64,000 nucleotides of DNA from Talaromyces rugulosus (taxonomy: Eukaryota; Ascomycota; Eurotiomycetes; Eurotiales; Trichocomaceae). The position numbers were made by a program, and so were the translations under genes. The stretch covers positions 4,960,001-5,024,000 of the forward strand of contig NC_049561.1 of NCBI RefSeq assembly GCF_013368755.1, in the 5' to 3' direction. Under the pieces are notes generated by a model. The model ran no database searches and was not told the origin of the DNA. It worked only from the letters and a program-made list of their open reading frames with translations. Shown here in pieces: positions 21,984-34,142 of this stretch. The stretch's first letter is position 1, and each line of letters opens with the position of its first letter.

Positions 21984-24900
21984 TTTTTTCAACAACGATG
22001 ACCAAACTGTAGCATCCAAACAACAGGAGGAAAAGGTCAAAATCAAGACAAAAATCTCTAATAAGATTGTTGTTACCGGAAAGCCGGACAATACTGGTAA
22101 CGAGGGCGAGGTAACAATGACGGTGGCTTATGTCGACTCTGGGAATAGCGTATCAAATATCAAATCCGAGTACTAAGGACTAGGGGGAGTCAGCCATGTG
22201 TTTCGCTGGTCTGAATGAAATCCAGGGGAACAAGTTTAGGGGAGATATAAAAAAAAGGCAACAAAAGATCTGTCCCGATCGCTTGTCTTCCTCTCCCCTG
22301 AATTTCCCCCCTTAACCCCGGGTAATCAGGAACAATAAAAGGGTCGCAGAGCAAAGTGATATCAGGCGAGACGACGCGATGCGACTCAACTCGACAAAGG
22401 ATTATCACGGAGGGATTTCAGACATACCGATCCAACTTCGTCATGATATGCCCAATAAAGACAAACCCCCCACCTCCAGTAGGTGTATGTATGTATGGCC
22501 CGCGATGGCCGGTCGAGTGTTGATAGAATCGAGCCAGGGCCGATGCGAACGGAGCAATTTGTGCTTGAACGGTCGGACAGCAGAGGGCATTCACGCCAGG
22601 CTCATGGGTTGGTAAAGTTGGATGTCGGTAGCGCAAGTTGGCCAAGTGTGACTCTGACGACAAGGGTGTGTCGGCGAATGGAAAATGGGCGGCGATAGGA
22701 TAAAATTTCTGGGTATCGTCAAAAGTATCGGTGACCTGATTCTTCAAAAAGACAGGGTTTTTTTTAAAAAAAGAAAAGACAAGAAAAGAAAGAAGACGAA
22801 GAAGGTTGTCTCCTTGGGCGCGTTTTTGGCAGGTCAGACTCGAGGCTCGCACGGACAAAGCATTCCTGCGTGCGTGGTGCTGCTGTGTCGGGCGTAGCGT
22901 AGGTAGCGTTGCTGCAGGCACGGCTGTGTCAGGCCAAGACCGAGAGCAGTGACCAGGCCAGATCGGTATGATGGTAACTTGTCGCTAATAACTTGCGTTG
23001 ATAAGGTATTACTAGGCTGGGGATAACCGGGATGAGTTGTTGACTGAGAGCGGAAAGGAGAGAGAGGGACAGAGAGAGAAGTACGTAGAAGGAAGGCGGA
23101 TGGCCCAAGGCAGGCACCGAGGGGCAGCAGGAATGCTACCGGCTACGACTAGAAGAATACGTTTTTTTTCAATTCTGCCACACAGTAGTAGTGGTCGTAG
23201 TGTTACATTAACGTTATAACGACTAACTATTTGTTTACATATCGGAGTAATTGGCTGAGAGGGTACTATTGAATAATAAGGACAATAATAATTGCAGCCT
23301 CCACCCCCGGCCATGGTCCTGTGCTGCGCTCTCCATGGATCGCGCGCTCAATGGAGAAGGACAGCATATTTATAGTTTCGTAGTCTCCGGTTCCTGGGCC
23401 TCTTTTGCTCCGTAACGGTTGTGTTTCTTTCTCCATGGCTTTGTGAAATAAGAATAAAATAATAATGAATTAGTGAATTAATGAAATAATGAAATAGTAA
23501 TGAATAATAATCAGAATCAGATGCAAAAAGAGACAACAACACGCGATTGGCCGGAGCGGGTGGGGCGTTCCAGGGGTCGGCGCTAGGCCTGAAGAGGACT
23601 AGCCAGGACCGCTCGGGCGTGCTCGTCTCCGACTGGATGGAAAAAGAAATAATAACAATAAAATACTTTGTCAGGACAAATATAAATAAAACTGAACGAA
23701 TCCAGGCCGGATATCATGCAGCAGAATGTGTCCTCAAGTGTGAGCATATGCTATATCTCAACCATGGCATAATGCACGCCTGATCTTCAGCGCGGGCGGC
23801 CCTAAGAAAGCTGAAGCGCAAGAGATCTCGACAGCTCAATTCCCACATTGGGCCTAGCGCGCTGCCCACAAGCGATGCGGTGAGCTGGCGCACTGTTGGT
23901 CTGTATTATTGGCAACGGCCTCTATCTTCGATCCACATGGCTGCTTCGGCTTTCGGACAGCGTTGCGCGACCTTTGGGCTGCATGATCAGCATGGCCCGC
24001 ACAGACCGAGATAGAAGATCCATGAATATCAACCCATATATGGAGTAACAGGCACAGGAAAAGCCGATCCAGTGATTGTTATTGATGGATGGCCTCTCAT
24101 TTGCCACCACAAAGAAGGAGAATAATTTCGTCTTGTTTTTGGTAGTGGGTTCCGACACAGACTGACCATGGGTCCGGACGCGATAGTGTTGGCTTCACCC
24201 AAAGTCGAGTAAGTAGATAACCCCTTGCGTTGTCCATGGGATTACGTAGACGCACGTGGATGTCGCTAAACAAAGGAGCCCGGAATTACGTATGATGAAC
24301 CTGCTAATATTAAGCCTTGCATCCTACCATCCTGACAGCATGCCGATGACGACAATGCCAAAGTCGATGGATGGCATCCTATGTCCCAGCATTGTCGCAT
24401 CGAACCCCTGACAAGATGGTATGAGTCCGAGAAGGTCGGCCTTTGAATGCATCGTCCGTACCCCTGTGGCTTGCGGCATTTGTTATCGCCGTCTCGATGA
24501 ATCGGATTCAACCTTGACAAAGACAGCAACAAAAGTATCCTGCAGAGGAATGACTTCTCCGTACGCCGTATCGCCGTATCTCTCGGTTCTCCAGTCGGCT
24601 CTTGTCCCCACTTCTCTGAAACATGCGCCAGCCAAGTCTCAGGCTGGCTGTCAGCGTGGATACTTGCAATCCGTGCGACACCTGGTGCTCCGGAGTCCAT
24701 ACGTGTGGGACAGTGCGGCTAACCCTGCTTGAAAGAGTAGTCAACGCCCTAGGGTCCTCAAACTCGACTCTTCTTTTGCGATATTTATATGTTCGTATGC
24801 GCTCATCGCTGCATTGACGGATAATAGTGTGGCTTTGTAAATGCGACTGCACTAGTTGGCCAGTATGTCTCATCCAAGGTCCATTCGCCGAGAGCCGCAA

Positions 24901-25172
24901 CCGTGTACTCTACTCCGTAGTCCGTATCCATATTATTCATGAGAATAAATGTGAGAGTATGTATACTTAGTCTTCCATCTGTGTGGAGTCGGAGCGCCAA
25001 GACGCTTGCCAAATTAGGATTGATGCGGGACCGCTCTTGTGCCGCCCTCTTCGACCTCTTGTATGAAATTGTATCTTGTTGCGAAGAAAGATATTTGGGC
25101 TCTCTCACGCCTAGCCTGCAACTCCACCATCCGTCTTTGCAACCCTACCTCCCTGGTGTACCGAGCTGGATT
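21984..25172. other. Long divergent intergenic region (3.2 kb), RhoGAP gene / BET2
   Basis: No open frame here shows family features. The left part probably holds a long 5' leader of the RhoGAP gene. An imperfect AT-rich AATAATGAA-type repeat lies at about 23447-23510. A non-coding RNA or an orphan gene cannot be ruled out. Confidence 0.45.
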
Positions 25173-26395
25173 ATGTCGCTGGTGTCGGGCCCTGGAAGGG
25201 GTGGTGGGGGTTCCGGTAGCCGCGCCGAGTTCTGCACCGACAAGCATGTCGCCTATATCAAAAGCTTAGACACTGTGCGTTGACTTGTCGTCCTTTCCGT
25301 ACGCCATAGTTGACGATTACCTAGCGTAGAGATGAACTCGAATACTGGTACACCGAGCATCTTCGCATGAATGGTGTCTACTGGGGCCTGCACGCTCTGC
25401 ATTTGATGGATCATCCGGAAGCTCTCCCTAGACAGGAAACCGTTGACTTCATCCTCTCATGCCAAGCAGCCAACGGGGGCTTTGGAGCTGCCCCAGGTCA
25501 TGACGCTCACATGCTGTATACCGTTTCTGCTGTGCAGGTTCTCGTCATCATTGACGCCGTAGACGAACTAGACAAATCAGGTCGAGATGGAAAGCAGAAA
25601 GTCGTATCATGTATGTTGGAGGACTTGGGCTTTTTGGTTGTTATTTTGCTAAGCTTTGACAGTTATCGCTTCCTTACAAGACCAGCAGTCTGGTGTCTTC
25701 AAAGGGGATGAATGGGGAGAGACTGACACCCGTTTTTCGTATGGCGCCTTGCTCGCACTGTCCTTGCTTGGAAAACTCGACGAGATTGATCTCGACAAGG
25801 TAGTTTCCTATATCCACCAGTGTGAAAACTTGGATGGAGGATATGGTGTTTGCCCGGGCGCCGAGTCACACTCCGGCCAGATCCTGACTTGTGTCGCTGC
25901 TTTGGCCATTGCCGACCGGCTTGATCTGATTGATACTGATCGTCTCGGGACGTGGCTGAGCGAACGCCAGCTTGAGAGCGGCGGTTTAAATGGTCGACCT
26001 GAAAAACTAGAGGACGTGTGCTATAGTTGGTGGGTGGCTGCTAGCTTGGATATAATAGGACGCTTGCACTGGATCGACAAGCAGAAACTCGAGGACTTCA
26101 TCCTGCGTTGTCAGGTAAGATACCCCCGTCAATTGGATGACCACGACTAAACAGCGCACTGAAATAGGACACAGAGGAAGGAGGAATTGCTGACCAGCCT
26201 GGAAACATGGTCGATGTTTTCCATACTCACTTTGGAACGGCTGGCCTGAGCCTGCTGCATTACCCTGGCCTCAAGGAAATTGACCCTGTATAGTGAGTTC
26301 CAAGCTTCCCTCTGTTCGCAGAGATTCTTGGCCATTGCTGACCTGCGTGTAGCTGTATGCCCAGAGAGACAATAAAGAAATGGTTTGGAAGATAG
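25173..26395 (+). CDS. BET2: Rab geranylgeranyltransferase (type II) beta subunit
   Basis: Five exons (25173-25274, 25325-25610, 25663-26114, 26168-26292, 26353-26395) give 335 residues, the usual length. The protein is an alpha-alpha barrel of prenyltransferase repeats with GG-(Y/F) turns, for example [20 protein letters not shown] and [19 protein letters not shown]. The zinc ligands are Asp247 and Cys249 in EDVCYSWW and His299 in [13 protein letters not shown]. With an alpha subunit and the Rab escort protein it attaches geranylgeranyl groups to the C-terminal cysteines of Rab GTPases, as needed for vesicle traffic. The first intron uses donor GTGCGT and acceptor CCTAG; the later AG (GCGTAG) would bring a stop into frame. 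The short last exon encodes the conserved MPRETIKKW end. Confidence 0.95.
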
Positions 26396-26809
26396 CACTT
26401 TGTACCTAGAAATGGGATACAAGCAAAAGCAAGAGAATCAGACCCGCCTGCGATGTTAGGACATGCCTAGACATGAAAAGTCCCTGCAATGAATGAATTG
26501 AATGAGTGAAGATAGGCGTGGTCCCAGAAGCACTCTGGGGAAAGCGCGCTCGGCCGCCTTCCCTCGTAGCACCTCCACCCTTCTTTCCCTGCCGCGTTTC
26601 GTCTCCCGCGTCCATTTCCCGACACAGCTGCGCGACATCCCTCAACGCTGCTCCTGGCTGCCCATGCGGGAGTGACCAGGGGAAGCCATTGAATTGTCTG
26701 TTTCTATATATCCTGCCTGTGTTCTTGTCCTGTTGACTGTGTCTGGCCCTTTTTTTACTATCTGTTACTGTCTGATTGCTATTGTTTACCCAGCTTGTGC
26801 GTCCCCTGA
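26396..26809. other. Intergenic, BET2 3' region and promoter of the next gene
   Basis: A pyrimidine-rich tract lies at about 26560-26800 just upstream of the next start, a common feature of fungal promoters. No gene seen. Confidence 0.55.
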
Positions 26810-28633
26810 ATGACCCGACAGTGGCTCACGATGGACGAGACCGTTCTTTCCTGTAGCATCTGCAACAAGAAACCTCGCTTTAGCGACCTGTCTCACCTTC
26901 TCACCCACATTGCCTCCAAGGCTCATCTGGCCAACTACTTCAAACTCCAAGTCAAGAGCCGGCATGACGCCGAAGCATATCAGACATTGACCGACTACGA
27001 TCGCTGGTACCAAAACTACGGCCTTGCCAAGCTGCTATCGGACCGTATGGCTATGGGTTCAAACACAACTCGGAAACGGCGATCCTCCAGGCTAGTCGAA
27101 GCTCCTGGCAGTATAAAACTCGAACCAGTCGACCATGAAGCACCGCTTCCGTCGCTAGAATGGGCTGGTACAGCCGAAGACCGGAAGCCCCAATGGCCAT
27201 TCTTCGAAGATAACATCGACCCTCGTCTTTCGGGCCTGCGGCCTCCAGTTTCTGAAGAGAACGAAGGTGGCCGGACCTACACGGTTGCGTCTACTCTCTC
27301 TGAATCGTCAGAACATCCTTTCATTAAAACGGAGCCGGATTCTCTGAACAGCTGGAAGTATATCCATGAGGACAACCCAAATGAAACCCGTTCCTCTAAG
27401 CGTTTTCCGATGGAAGGAAAAAGCCATCGTGCATCTCTGTCGACGGTTCCTACTGTGCCAAACCCGCTAACACTTACCCCTTCACGCCGTGCTTCGAAGT
27501 CTACAGTAATAGAGCCGAAAATAGACGAAATGACGAGACTGAAAGGCATCCAATGGCCGGGAATGGATCTTTTTGATGCAGCTACAGAACCGATGAAACG
27601 CCAGAGGAACCAAAAGAAGGACGCAAGCACCTTCAAGGCGATGGAAGAAGCCTCAACGGCTACTGAACCGAATGAGATGGTTTTCTCCCCTTCCGGTACC
27701 CTTCGAAGGGAACGGGAAATCACTGGCTATGTGGAAGAGGACGACCCTCTGCCTGGAGAGTGGCGTATACCCAAACCTCGCCGGGATCGCCGGGACACGC
27801 GTGATCGTCGTGACCGCCGGGCTAATGAGAAACAGTCAGACACAAACAACTGTCCAGGTCGACAGGACAAACGCGTTGCACTGGCAAACTCGGATCCCAA
27901 TCGAGCCGTCCTAGGTAGTCGGGTCACGAAGAAAGGACAACGGCTCAAGCGACAGGTGCCCCGGGAACGGGAAACCAGTGAACCTGCTACTACCAGCGTT
28001 GCTTTGAGTAAACAAAATCTCAATCACGCTCACGGCCATACCCAATTGACGACAGAGGAAAATGATGATATGCAGCTTTCAATGGATGCAGTCGGTCAAA
28101 ACCGGACATCTCGTCTGCAAGTATTCAAAGACGATAGCCCGCCTATAACAGTACCCGAGAGCAACCACTTTATCTCCAGCCTCATCGACGATGCAATTTC
28201 ACATAGCGAATCATTTGAGATGCCATATTTGACGCAGGCCAGCGATGTGATCAGTGGCCTACTAGCGACAAGCGATCATGAGCATTTCCCCACGTCTTTC
28301 CAGAACTCCAGCCTACAACCAACCCACAGCTACTCCCATGACTATGAGACTTTTACTGGAGCTGCTTCACGAAGTATTGAAGGAATGTACCTGGTAGATT
28401 CCTCTGGCGGACCAACTAGTCGAGGACCGCACGACCCGATCATAGGGGGAAATGTGCTTCACTACCGATGGGATTGGCATGGATCAGAGCTAGAGCGAGA
28501 TGATTCCACTGGTGATAACCATGTCTTCGGTGGCGGACTGAACTACAACCGCCCGGCGTCCTCTGGCAGCACGATCTATGAAGATGAGGTTGAAAACAAG
28601 AGCCGTCTCTGGCTTGACGGTTGCTGCACCTGA
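26810..28633 (+). CDS. C2H2-type zinc-finger-like protein, uncharacterised
   Basis: A single exon of 607 residues; a second in-frame ATG at 26831 (MDETVLSC) is an equally plausible start. Near the N-terminus CSICNKKPRFSDLSHLLTHI with the following SKAH fits a C2H2 (matrin-like) finger, Cys-x2-Cys then two His. The remaining sequence is polar and rich in Arg, Glu, Ser and Pro, with a basic DRRDTRDRRDRR block at about 325-340 that may serve as a nuclear localisation signal, and no other domain that I recognise. A nuclear DNA- or RNA-binding role is likely but unproven. Confidence 0.75.
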   Translation: MTRQWLTMDETVLSCSICNKKPRFSDLSHLLTHIASKAHLANYFKLQVKSRHDAEAYQTLTDYDRWYQNYGLAKLLSDRMAMGSNTTRKRRSSRLVEAPGSIKLEPVDHEAPLPSLEWAGTAEDRKPQWPFFEDNIDPRLSGLRPPVSEENEGGRTYTVASTLSESSEHPFIKTEPDSLNSWKYIHEDNPNETRSSKRFPMEGKSHRASLSTVPTVPNPLTLTPSRRASKSTVIEPKIDEMTRLKGIQWPGMDLFDAATEPMKRQRNQKKDASTFKAMEEASTATEPNEMVFSPSGTLRREREITGYVEEDDPLPGEWRIPKPRRDRRDTRDRRDRRANEKQSDTNNCPGRQDKRVALANSDPNRAVLGSRVTKKGQRLKRQVPRERETSEPATTSVALSKQNLNHAHGHTQLTTEENDDMQLSMDAVGQNRTSRLQVFKDDSPPITVPESNHFISSLIDDAISHSESFEMPYLTQASDVISGLLATSDHEHFPTSFQNSSLQPTHSYSHDYETFTGAASRSIEGMYLVDSSGGPTSRGPHDPIIGGNVLHYRWDWHGSELERDDSTGDNHVFGGGLNYNRPASSGSTIYEDEVENKSRLWLDGCCT

Positions 28634-29245
28634 AAAACCGACGCCACACATTGGAATTACGAACAGGTACTCACAGCAGCACAACTATAATGAAAATAGC
28701 ACCACCGGTGTCGACACACTGAACTTGATATTTTATATACTCGCCTTTGGCTTTACGACTTGAATGTTATCACGATATGCGCGGTACGGTTGGTCCGTCA
28801 GTGGACAGCCCATGATCCTCACAAACACAGAGCGTTCTTTTGACACGGATATTAATGAGTATGAATTATGTAGTAGATCTAGCAGAATATGGTGTTATGT
28901 ATCAGATAGAAACAAAATTATTTCATCACTTTCAGCTGAGTTGAAATGGGGTGCTTATGTAACTGAATTAAACCCGAATCGGCGAGCGCGTCACGCGTCG
29001 AGCTCCGCAGGCACTCAATCCAATACGTACCTCCAAATGATGTCAGTATCTAACATTATCAACTGATTCAAGTTGAATTGGGCAATTTTACCTTCCCACT
29101 CGTCTCACTGCATGGGTCACAACGCCCTTGACCCTATTAATTGTTCGCATTGTTCAAGCTGGAACTGTGTCGCCACCAGGCCCCCTCGCGAAGGCGCATC
29201 TATCTAACCCAAAAGGCGTAACAGTGGAAAGAAGAAGAAGCAAAA
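28634..29245. other. Intergenic region upstream of MSH3
   Basis: AT-rich, no gene seen. The MSH3 promoter should lie at the right end. Confidence 0.55.
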
Positions 29246-32200
29246 ATGCCCTCTCAATCATCACCTCCGTCTTCATCACCCGCTTTGAAACGAAAACAAC
29301 AGACGATATCCAGTTTCTTTACCAAAAAACCTACCGTGACCCAAAAGACACCGTCGAATGAACAAAACGCAAAGCGCGAAACAGATACTCCGGCAAAACA
29401 AGCTGCTACAGGAAAAGAGAATGTCGACACGTTTCGCGGCCACAGCCCAGCAGCACAGAGCAAAGAAGAACAACAACAACAACACGAAGAAGAAGATAAC
29501 GACGACGATGATATTGTCCAACCGCCGTCGAAACGAGTCCGTGCCACCGTCGATGATTCAAAGACGACGATATCACACGCAGAAGCGGATATTCTGAAGC
29601 TCTCACAAGCCAGCAGCGTGGCGCGGACTGATCGATTCAAATTCACGAGTTCCCCCGTCGTTGCAGAGAATAATAACAGCACACAAGAGGAGGAAGGTGG
29701 ACAGTCGCGCAAGGAGAAGGATAAAATGCATCAGAAATTTGTCAGGAAATTGGGCGGAGCGGATTGTGTTATTGGTATCGCCAAAAGGACTGGCGGTGGT
29801 GGTGAAGAGAACAATGTTGCTGGTGATGATGAGGCAGAAGACGACGATGAACCTGCGCCAGCACCAGTTGCAAAAGGAAAAGCATCCAAGAAGGGAGGAG
29901 GCTCAAAATTGACACCGATGGAGAAACAGGTGATCGAAATCAAACGCAAGCACATGGATACTCTGCTCGTGGTCGAAGTTGGCTACAAGTTTCGCTTCTT
30001 TGGCGAAGATGCGCGGACTGCTGCCAAGGAATTGAGTATTGTGTGTATACCGGGGAAAATGAGATTCGACGAACACCCATCCGAGGCGCATTTGGACCGT
30101 TTTGCGTCTGCTAGTATACCGACACACCGATTGCATGTGCATGTGAAAAGACTGGTCTCTGCAGGCCACAAGGTTGGCGTGGTTAGACAACTGGAGACCG
30201 CGGCACTCAAGGCAGCTGGCGATAATCGAAACGCCCCTTTTGTTCGGAAGCTTACGAATGTGTATACCAAAGGAACGTACATAGACGACGTGGAAGGATT
30301 GTCCGTGCCGGCGGCATCGATGGGCGGTACTACGCCTGCGACGGGCTACCTGCTTTGCATTACTGAGGTCAATACCAGTGGAAGTGACGAGCGTGTAAAC
30401 GTTGGCATCGTTGCTGTGCAACCAGCTACCGGAGATATCATCTACGATGAGTTTGAAGACGGCTTTATGAGAGGCGAAATCGAGACGAGGCTGCTTCACA
30501 TTGCCCCCTGTGAGATTCTCATTGTTGGAGATTTATCCAAGGCCACCGAGAAGCTCGTAAAACATCTTTCTGGCAGCAAGATGAATGTCTTTGGAGATAA
30601 AGTCCGAGTAGAGCGGCAAACACGGTCAAAAACAGCCGCGGTAGAAGCACACAGCCGTGTAGCCAGTTTCTACGCCGACAAGATGAAAGCCTCTGGAACC
30701 ACCGATGACACGCAAGCGAGTGCTTTGCTGGCAAAAGTATTGCAGCTGCCAGACCAAGTCACCGTGTGCCTCTCTTCTATGATTGAGCATTTGTCTGAAT
30801 ATGGTCTGGAACACGTATTTGATCTTACCAAATACTTTCAATCCTTTTCTGCACGATCGCACATGCTCTTGAACGGAAACACGTTGACTAGTCTTGAGGT
30901 GTACCAGAACCAGACCGACTATTCCAGCAAGGGCAGTCTCTTCTGGACAATGGATCGAACTCGAACCCGCTTCGGCCAGAGACTGCTTCGCAAATGGGTT
31001 GGCAGGCCTCTGTTGGATAAATCCCGACTTGAAGAACGAGTTGCCGCAGTGGAGGAGTTGCTGTCCTCAGAACAGCACGTCCATATCGAGAAGCTCAAGG
31101 GACTCTTGGGCAAAGTCAGAAGTGACCTAGAGAGAAGCTTGATTCGTATATATTATGGAAAATGCACTCGGCCAGAGCTTCTCACGGTCCTTCAGACATT
31201 GCAGATGATAACCAACGAGTTTTCTCATATAAAATCACCTGCTGACACCGGGTTCAAGTCGTCCTTAATCAACGAAGCCATTGCTGCCTTGCCTACGATC
31301 CAAGAAGACGTTGTGCTTTTCCTTGACAGGATTAATATGCATGCAGCAAAGAATGACGACAAGTACGAATTCTTCCGCGAGTCCGAGGAAAACGACGAGA
31401 TCATGGAGCAGAAACTCGGCATAGCATCCGTCGAACACGACCTGGAGGAACAACGTTCTGCAGCTGCGGAAGCTTTGGGCAGGAAGAAAGTCGACTACGT
31501 CACGTCAGCAGGTATCGAGTATTTGATTGAAGTCGACAACAGCTCAGCCCAAATCAAACGAGTGCCTGCATCATGGGTGAAGATTAGCGGGACGAAAAAG
31601 CTGTCACGCTTTCATACGCCAGAAGTGGTCAAACTTCTAAAACAGCGTGACCAGCACAAGGAAGCCCTGGCAGCAGCTTGTGATAAAGCGTACAAGGACC
31701 TGCTGGCGGGGATTTCGGCAAAGTACCAGTCGTTCCGCGACTGCATCCAAGCTTTGGCTTTGCTCGATTGTCTCTGCTCCCTCGCGGCCATTGCCAAACA
31801 ACCGGGATATACCAAGCCGGAATTCACAGATGATACGTGTATCGCGGTCGAGAAAGGCCGTCACCCAATGGTTGAACAACTACTTTTGGAAAGCTACGTT
31901 CCAAACGACACAGCGCTTAATGCTGACGGAACTCGAGCACTCCTCATTACTGGGCCTAATATGGGCGGCAAATCGAGCTACGTGCGCCAGGTCGCGCTAA
32001 TTGCAATCATGGGCCAGATCGGATCTTATGTACCGGCGGAATCAGCAAAACTAGGCATGCTGGATGCTGTTTTCACCCGCATGGGAGCGTTTGACAACAT
32101 GCTCACTGGCGAGTCTACCTTTATGGTGGAACTATCCGAAACGGCCGACATTCTGAAACAGGCGACTCCTCGGTCCCTTGTCATTCTGGACGAACTCGGC

Positions 32201-32653
32201 CGAGGCACGTCGACTCACGACGGCGTCGCCATCGCCCAAGCCGTTCTCGACTACATGGTGCGGCAGATTCGCGGCCTAACGCTGTTTATCACACACTACC
32301 AGCACCTCTCGGCAATGGCCAAGTCGTTCCCCAACCGCGAGCTTCGTAACGTGCACATGAAATTCGAGGAATCCGCAGACCGACACGACGAAGAAATAAC
32401 ATTCCTTTACGAGGTCGGCGAGGGCGTGGCTCATCGCAGCTACGGTCTTAATGTGGCTCGACTAGCCAATCTTCCGGCCTCGCTGCTGGATGTTGCTAAG
32501 CAGAAGAGCAGCGAATTGGAGGAAAAGATTAGGCGTAGGAGACTGGTGGCGGTTGTGAAGAGTGTGGAGAGTGTCTTGACTGAGGGCGTTGTCCCTGCAG
32601 CTGCAGAAGACTCAATGGTTGATAAGCTTGTAGCAGTGGCCGAGCAGCTTTGA
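29246..32653 (+). CDS. MSH3: DNA mismatch repair protein Msh3 (MutS homologue)
   Basis: One uninterrupted exon of 1135 residues. The N-terminal 220 residues are charged and disordered, with a PCNA-interacting box at residues 18-25 (QQTISSFF). MutS domain I (mismatch recognition) starts at about 222 ([15 protein letters not shown] and KFRFFGEDA), followed by the connector, the lever/clamp domains (about 540-860) and the ATPase. Walker A is GPNMGGKSS near residue 903, and the Walker B region is [14 protein letters not shown] near 980. With Msh2 it forms MutS-beta, which recognises insertion-deletion loops in DNA in the nucleus. The combination of the PIP box and the KFRFFGEDA domain I separates it from Msh6 and Msh2. 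A poly-Gln/Glu/Asp tract occurs at about 75-95. Confidence 0.96.
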   Translation: MPSQSSPPSSSPALKRKQQTISSFFTKKPTVTQKTPSNEQNAKRETDTPAKQAATGKENVDTFRGHSPAAQSKEEQQQQHEEEDNDDDDIVQPPSKRVRATVDDSKTTISHAEADILKLSQASSVARTDRFKFTSSPVVAENNNSTQEEEGGQSRKEKDKMHQKFVRKLGGADCVIGIAKRTGGGGEENNVAGDDEAEDDDEPAPAPVAKGKASKKGGGSKLTPMEKQVIEIKRKHMDTLLVVEVGYKFRFFGEDARTAAKELSIVCIPGKMRFDEHPSEAHLDRFASASIPTHRLHVHVKRLVSAGHKVGVVRQLETAALKAAGDNRNAPFVRKLTNVYTKGTYIDDVEGLSVPAASMGGTTPATGYLLCITEVNTSGSDERVNVGIVAVQPATGDIIYDEFEDGFMRGEIETRLLHIAPCEILIVGDLSKATEKLVKHLSGSKMNVFGDKVRVERQTRSKTAAVEAHSRVASFYADKMKASGTTDDTQASALLAKVLQLPDQVTVCLSSMIEHLSEYGLEHVFDLTKYFQSFSARSHMLLNGNTLTSLEVYQNQTDYSSKGSLFWTMDRTRTRFGQRLLRKWVGRPLLDKSRLEERVAAVEELLSSEQHVHIEKLKGLLGKVRSDLERSLIRIYYGKCTRPELLTVLQTLQMITNEFSHIKSPADTGFKSSLINEAIAALPTIQEDVVLFLDRINMHAAKNDDKYEFFRESEENDEIMEQKLGIASVEHDLEEQRSAAAEALGRKKVDYVTSAGIEYLIEVDNSSAQIKRVPASWVKISGTKKLSRFHTPEVVKLLKQRDQHKEALAAACDKAYKDLLAGISAKYQSFRDCIQALALLDCLCSLAAIAKQPGYTKPEFTDDTCIAVEKGRHPMVEQLLLESYVPNDTALNADGTRALLITGPNMGGKSSYVRQVALIAIMGQIGSYVPAESAKLGMLDAVFTRMGAFDNMLTGESTFMVELSETADILKQATPRSLVILDELGRGTSTHDGVAIAQAVLDYMVRQIRGLTLFITHYQHLSAMAKSFPNRELRNVHMKFEESADRHDEEITFLYEVGEGVAHRSYGLNVARLANLPASLLDVAKQKSSELEEKIRRRRLVAVVKSVESVLTEGVVPAAAEDSMVDKLVAVAEQL

Positions 32654-32831
32654 TCGACACTTCGATGCTTAAACGGCATTTGAATTTTTGCTACAAGTTT
32701 GTATATTGATTTGTTAAACTGCATTAGCGGGCGGAGGGAACAGTGTACATGTAATATCACCCGAAAGGGCTTTCGTAATATTCAAAATTCCATATCCAGA
32801 AACCCACAGGCATATCCATCACATAATTCAA

Positions 32832-33705
32832 TCATTGCCCTGGAATTGCAAACTCTCGACGAGGAAACTCCACATACCCTTTACCCTCTACAAAAGTCTG
32901 CTGCCAAGGCCCCTGCTCTGGATCCTTGGCCAGGGACAGATACAGCTCAGCATGCGCCGGGCCACTGAGACCTGTATACATTGGTACGCCATCTGCGAGT
33001 CGCTGATCGCCCCAGTAAAACCTATGCCAATTGATTTCAAAGTTAGCCATTTTTTTTTTCAATTGATATTGATGTTAGGGGAGGATATTACTTGTATGGC
33101 TTCCCCGGGTACGCGATCAGCGCAAGGTATTTGACCAAATGCGCAGCCGCAGTTTTACCCATTCCAAATGGCAAAAAACCCGGACCGACGGTGTCATTGA
33201 GCATGTTTCCGGTGAATATGAACGTGGCCCCTTCTGTTCCTAGTCCTCCTTTCTCGGAACTCAGATCTTCGAAACACTGGACTGATTCACGAGCAGAGGC
33301 CCAAACGCTGGTGGCGTTGACGTTCATGTCCTCTGAAAATACATTGAGAGGTGTCTCGAACGGGGTTTCGGGCTTGGTGTGATGACTCGCGTAGGCTGTG
33401 TACAGTAGGTTAGGCATTAGCCATTTCATTCGAGGAAGAAAGGAGAAAGGGGAAAAGAGAGAGAAAAAAAAAATACCATTGTAGATGACTACACTAGGTA
33501 TCCCAACCGTCTTCCGAACACTCTCAAACAACCCCCCGATGGTCTCTGGCTTCGCAGCGTCGAATACAAAGTGTGTAAATGTCGAGATGTCTTGGGGTTT
33601 TACGGTGCGCGATGCCACGGCGACTTTGTAGCCGGCGCCAGCGAATGCTGTGGCTGTTGCATGGCCGATTCGTGAACCGGCGCCGATGATTAGAGCGGTT
33701 GGCAT
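32832..33705 (-). CDS. Short-chain dehydrogenase-like protein lacking the catalytic tyrosine
   Basis: Three exons on the reverse strand, 33705-33477, 33395-33092 and 33021-32832, give 240 residues. The first true ATG is at 33705. The N-terminus has a Rossmann motif of variant form, IIGAGSRIGHATA, followed by VAVASRT, which suggests NADP(H) binding. VVIYNAYAS replaces the usual NNAG. At the active site the normal Y-x3-K reads FGMGK, so the Lys is kept and the Tyr is Phe. The C-terminal exon ends AIPGQ. I recall fungal relatives with a similar loss, so this may be a subfamily with another mechanism or a non-catalytic protein. Its stop faces the MSH3 stop 178 bp away. The substrate is unknown. 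Confidence 0.85.
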
Positions 33706-34142
33706 TTTCAATTTTGTTCCTTTGAATAGACTGTAGATAGTGTAGTTGTGACTTGGAGTTATAATAGAATTCCGGACAAGCCACTGCGCTTTTATAGTTG
33801 AGCGTCTGGTGAAGATTTCTAATCATACGCCATGAATCAATTGATCCGGACGGACGAAAAGAAGGAAACTCTAGAATAACTATTTGTAATCAACATGAGC
33901 AAAGTATTCTCTGATCCTTAACTCTAAAAATGCTTTCTATATGCTGGATCGATCAAGCTGATGTATATCGACTATTCCTATTAAGGAAGGTTTTGCTAGC
34001 GCCGTCCACTAGCCCCGGCGGAATGATTGGACAGCGCAGCAGATCTATACAGCCTTCCTTAAACGGCGTGTGTCTCTCTTACCTTGATTTCCAAGTAATC
34101 CGTTGATTAATGTAATAGTGTGGTATTGAGAAGGAGATATGC
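33706..34142. other. Intergenic region upstream of the SDR-like gene
   Basis: AT-rich 437 bp between two leftward genes. No gene seen; it should hold the SDR-like gene promoter and the 3' end of the regulator gene. Confidence 0.55.

Noticed and set aside
22418..22921. 167-codon reverse open frame
   Set aside because: Low-complexity composition, poly-A/T runs inside, no recognisable motif; it probably lies in the RhoGAP gene leader or promoter.
24266..25108. Overlapping open frames on both strands in the BET2 upstream region
   Set aside because: No motif or domain, and frames overlap on both strands without one being favoured.
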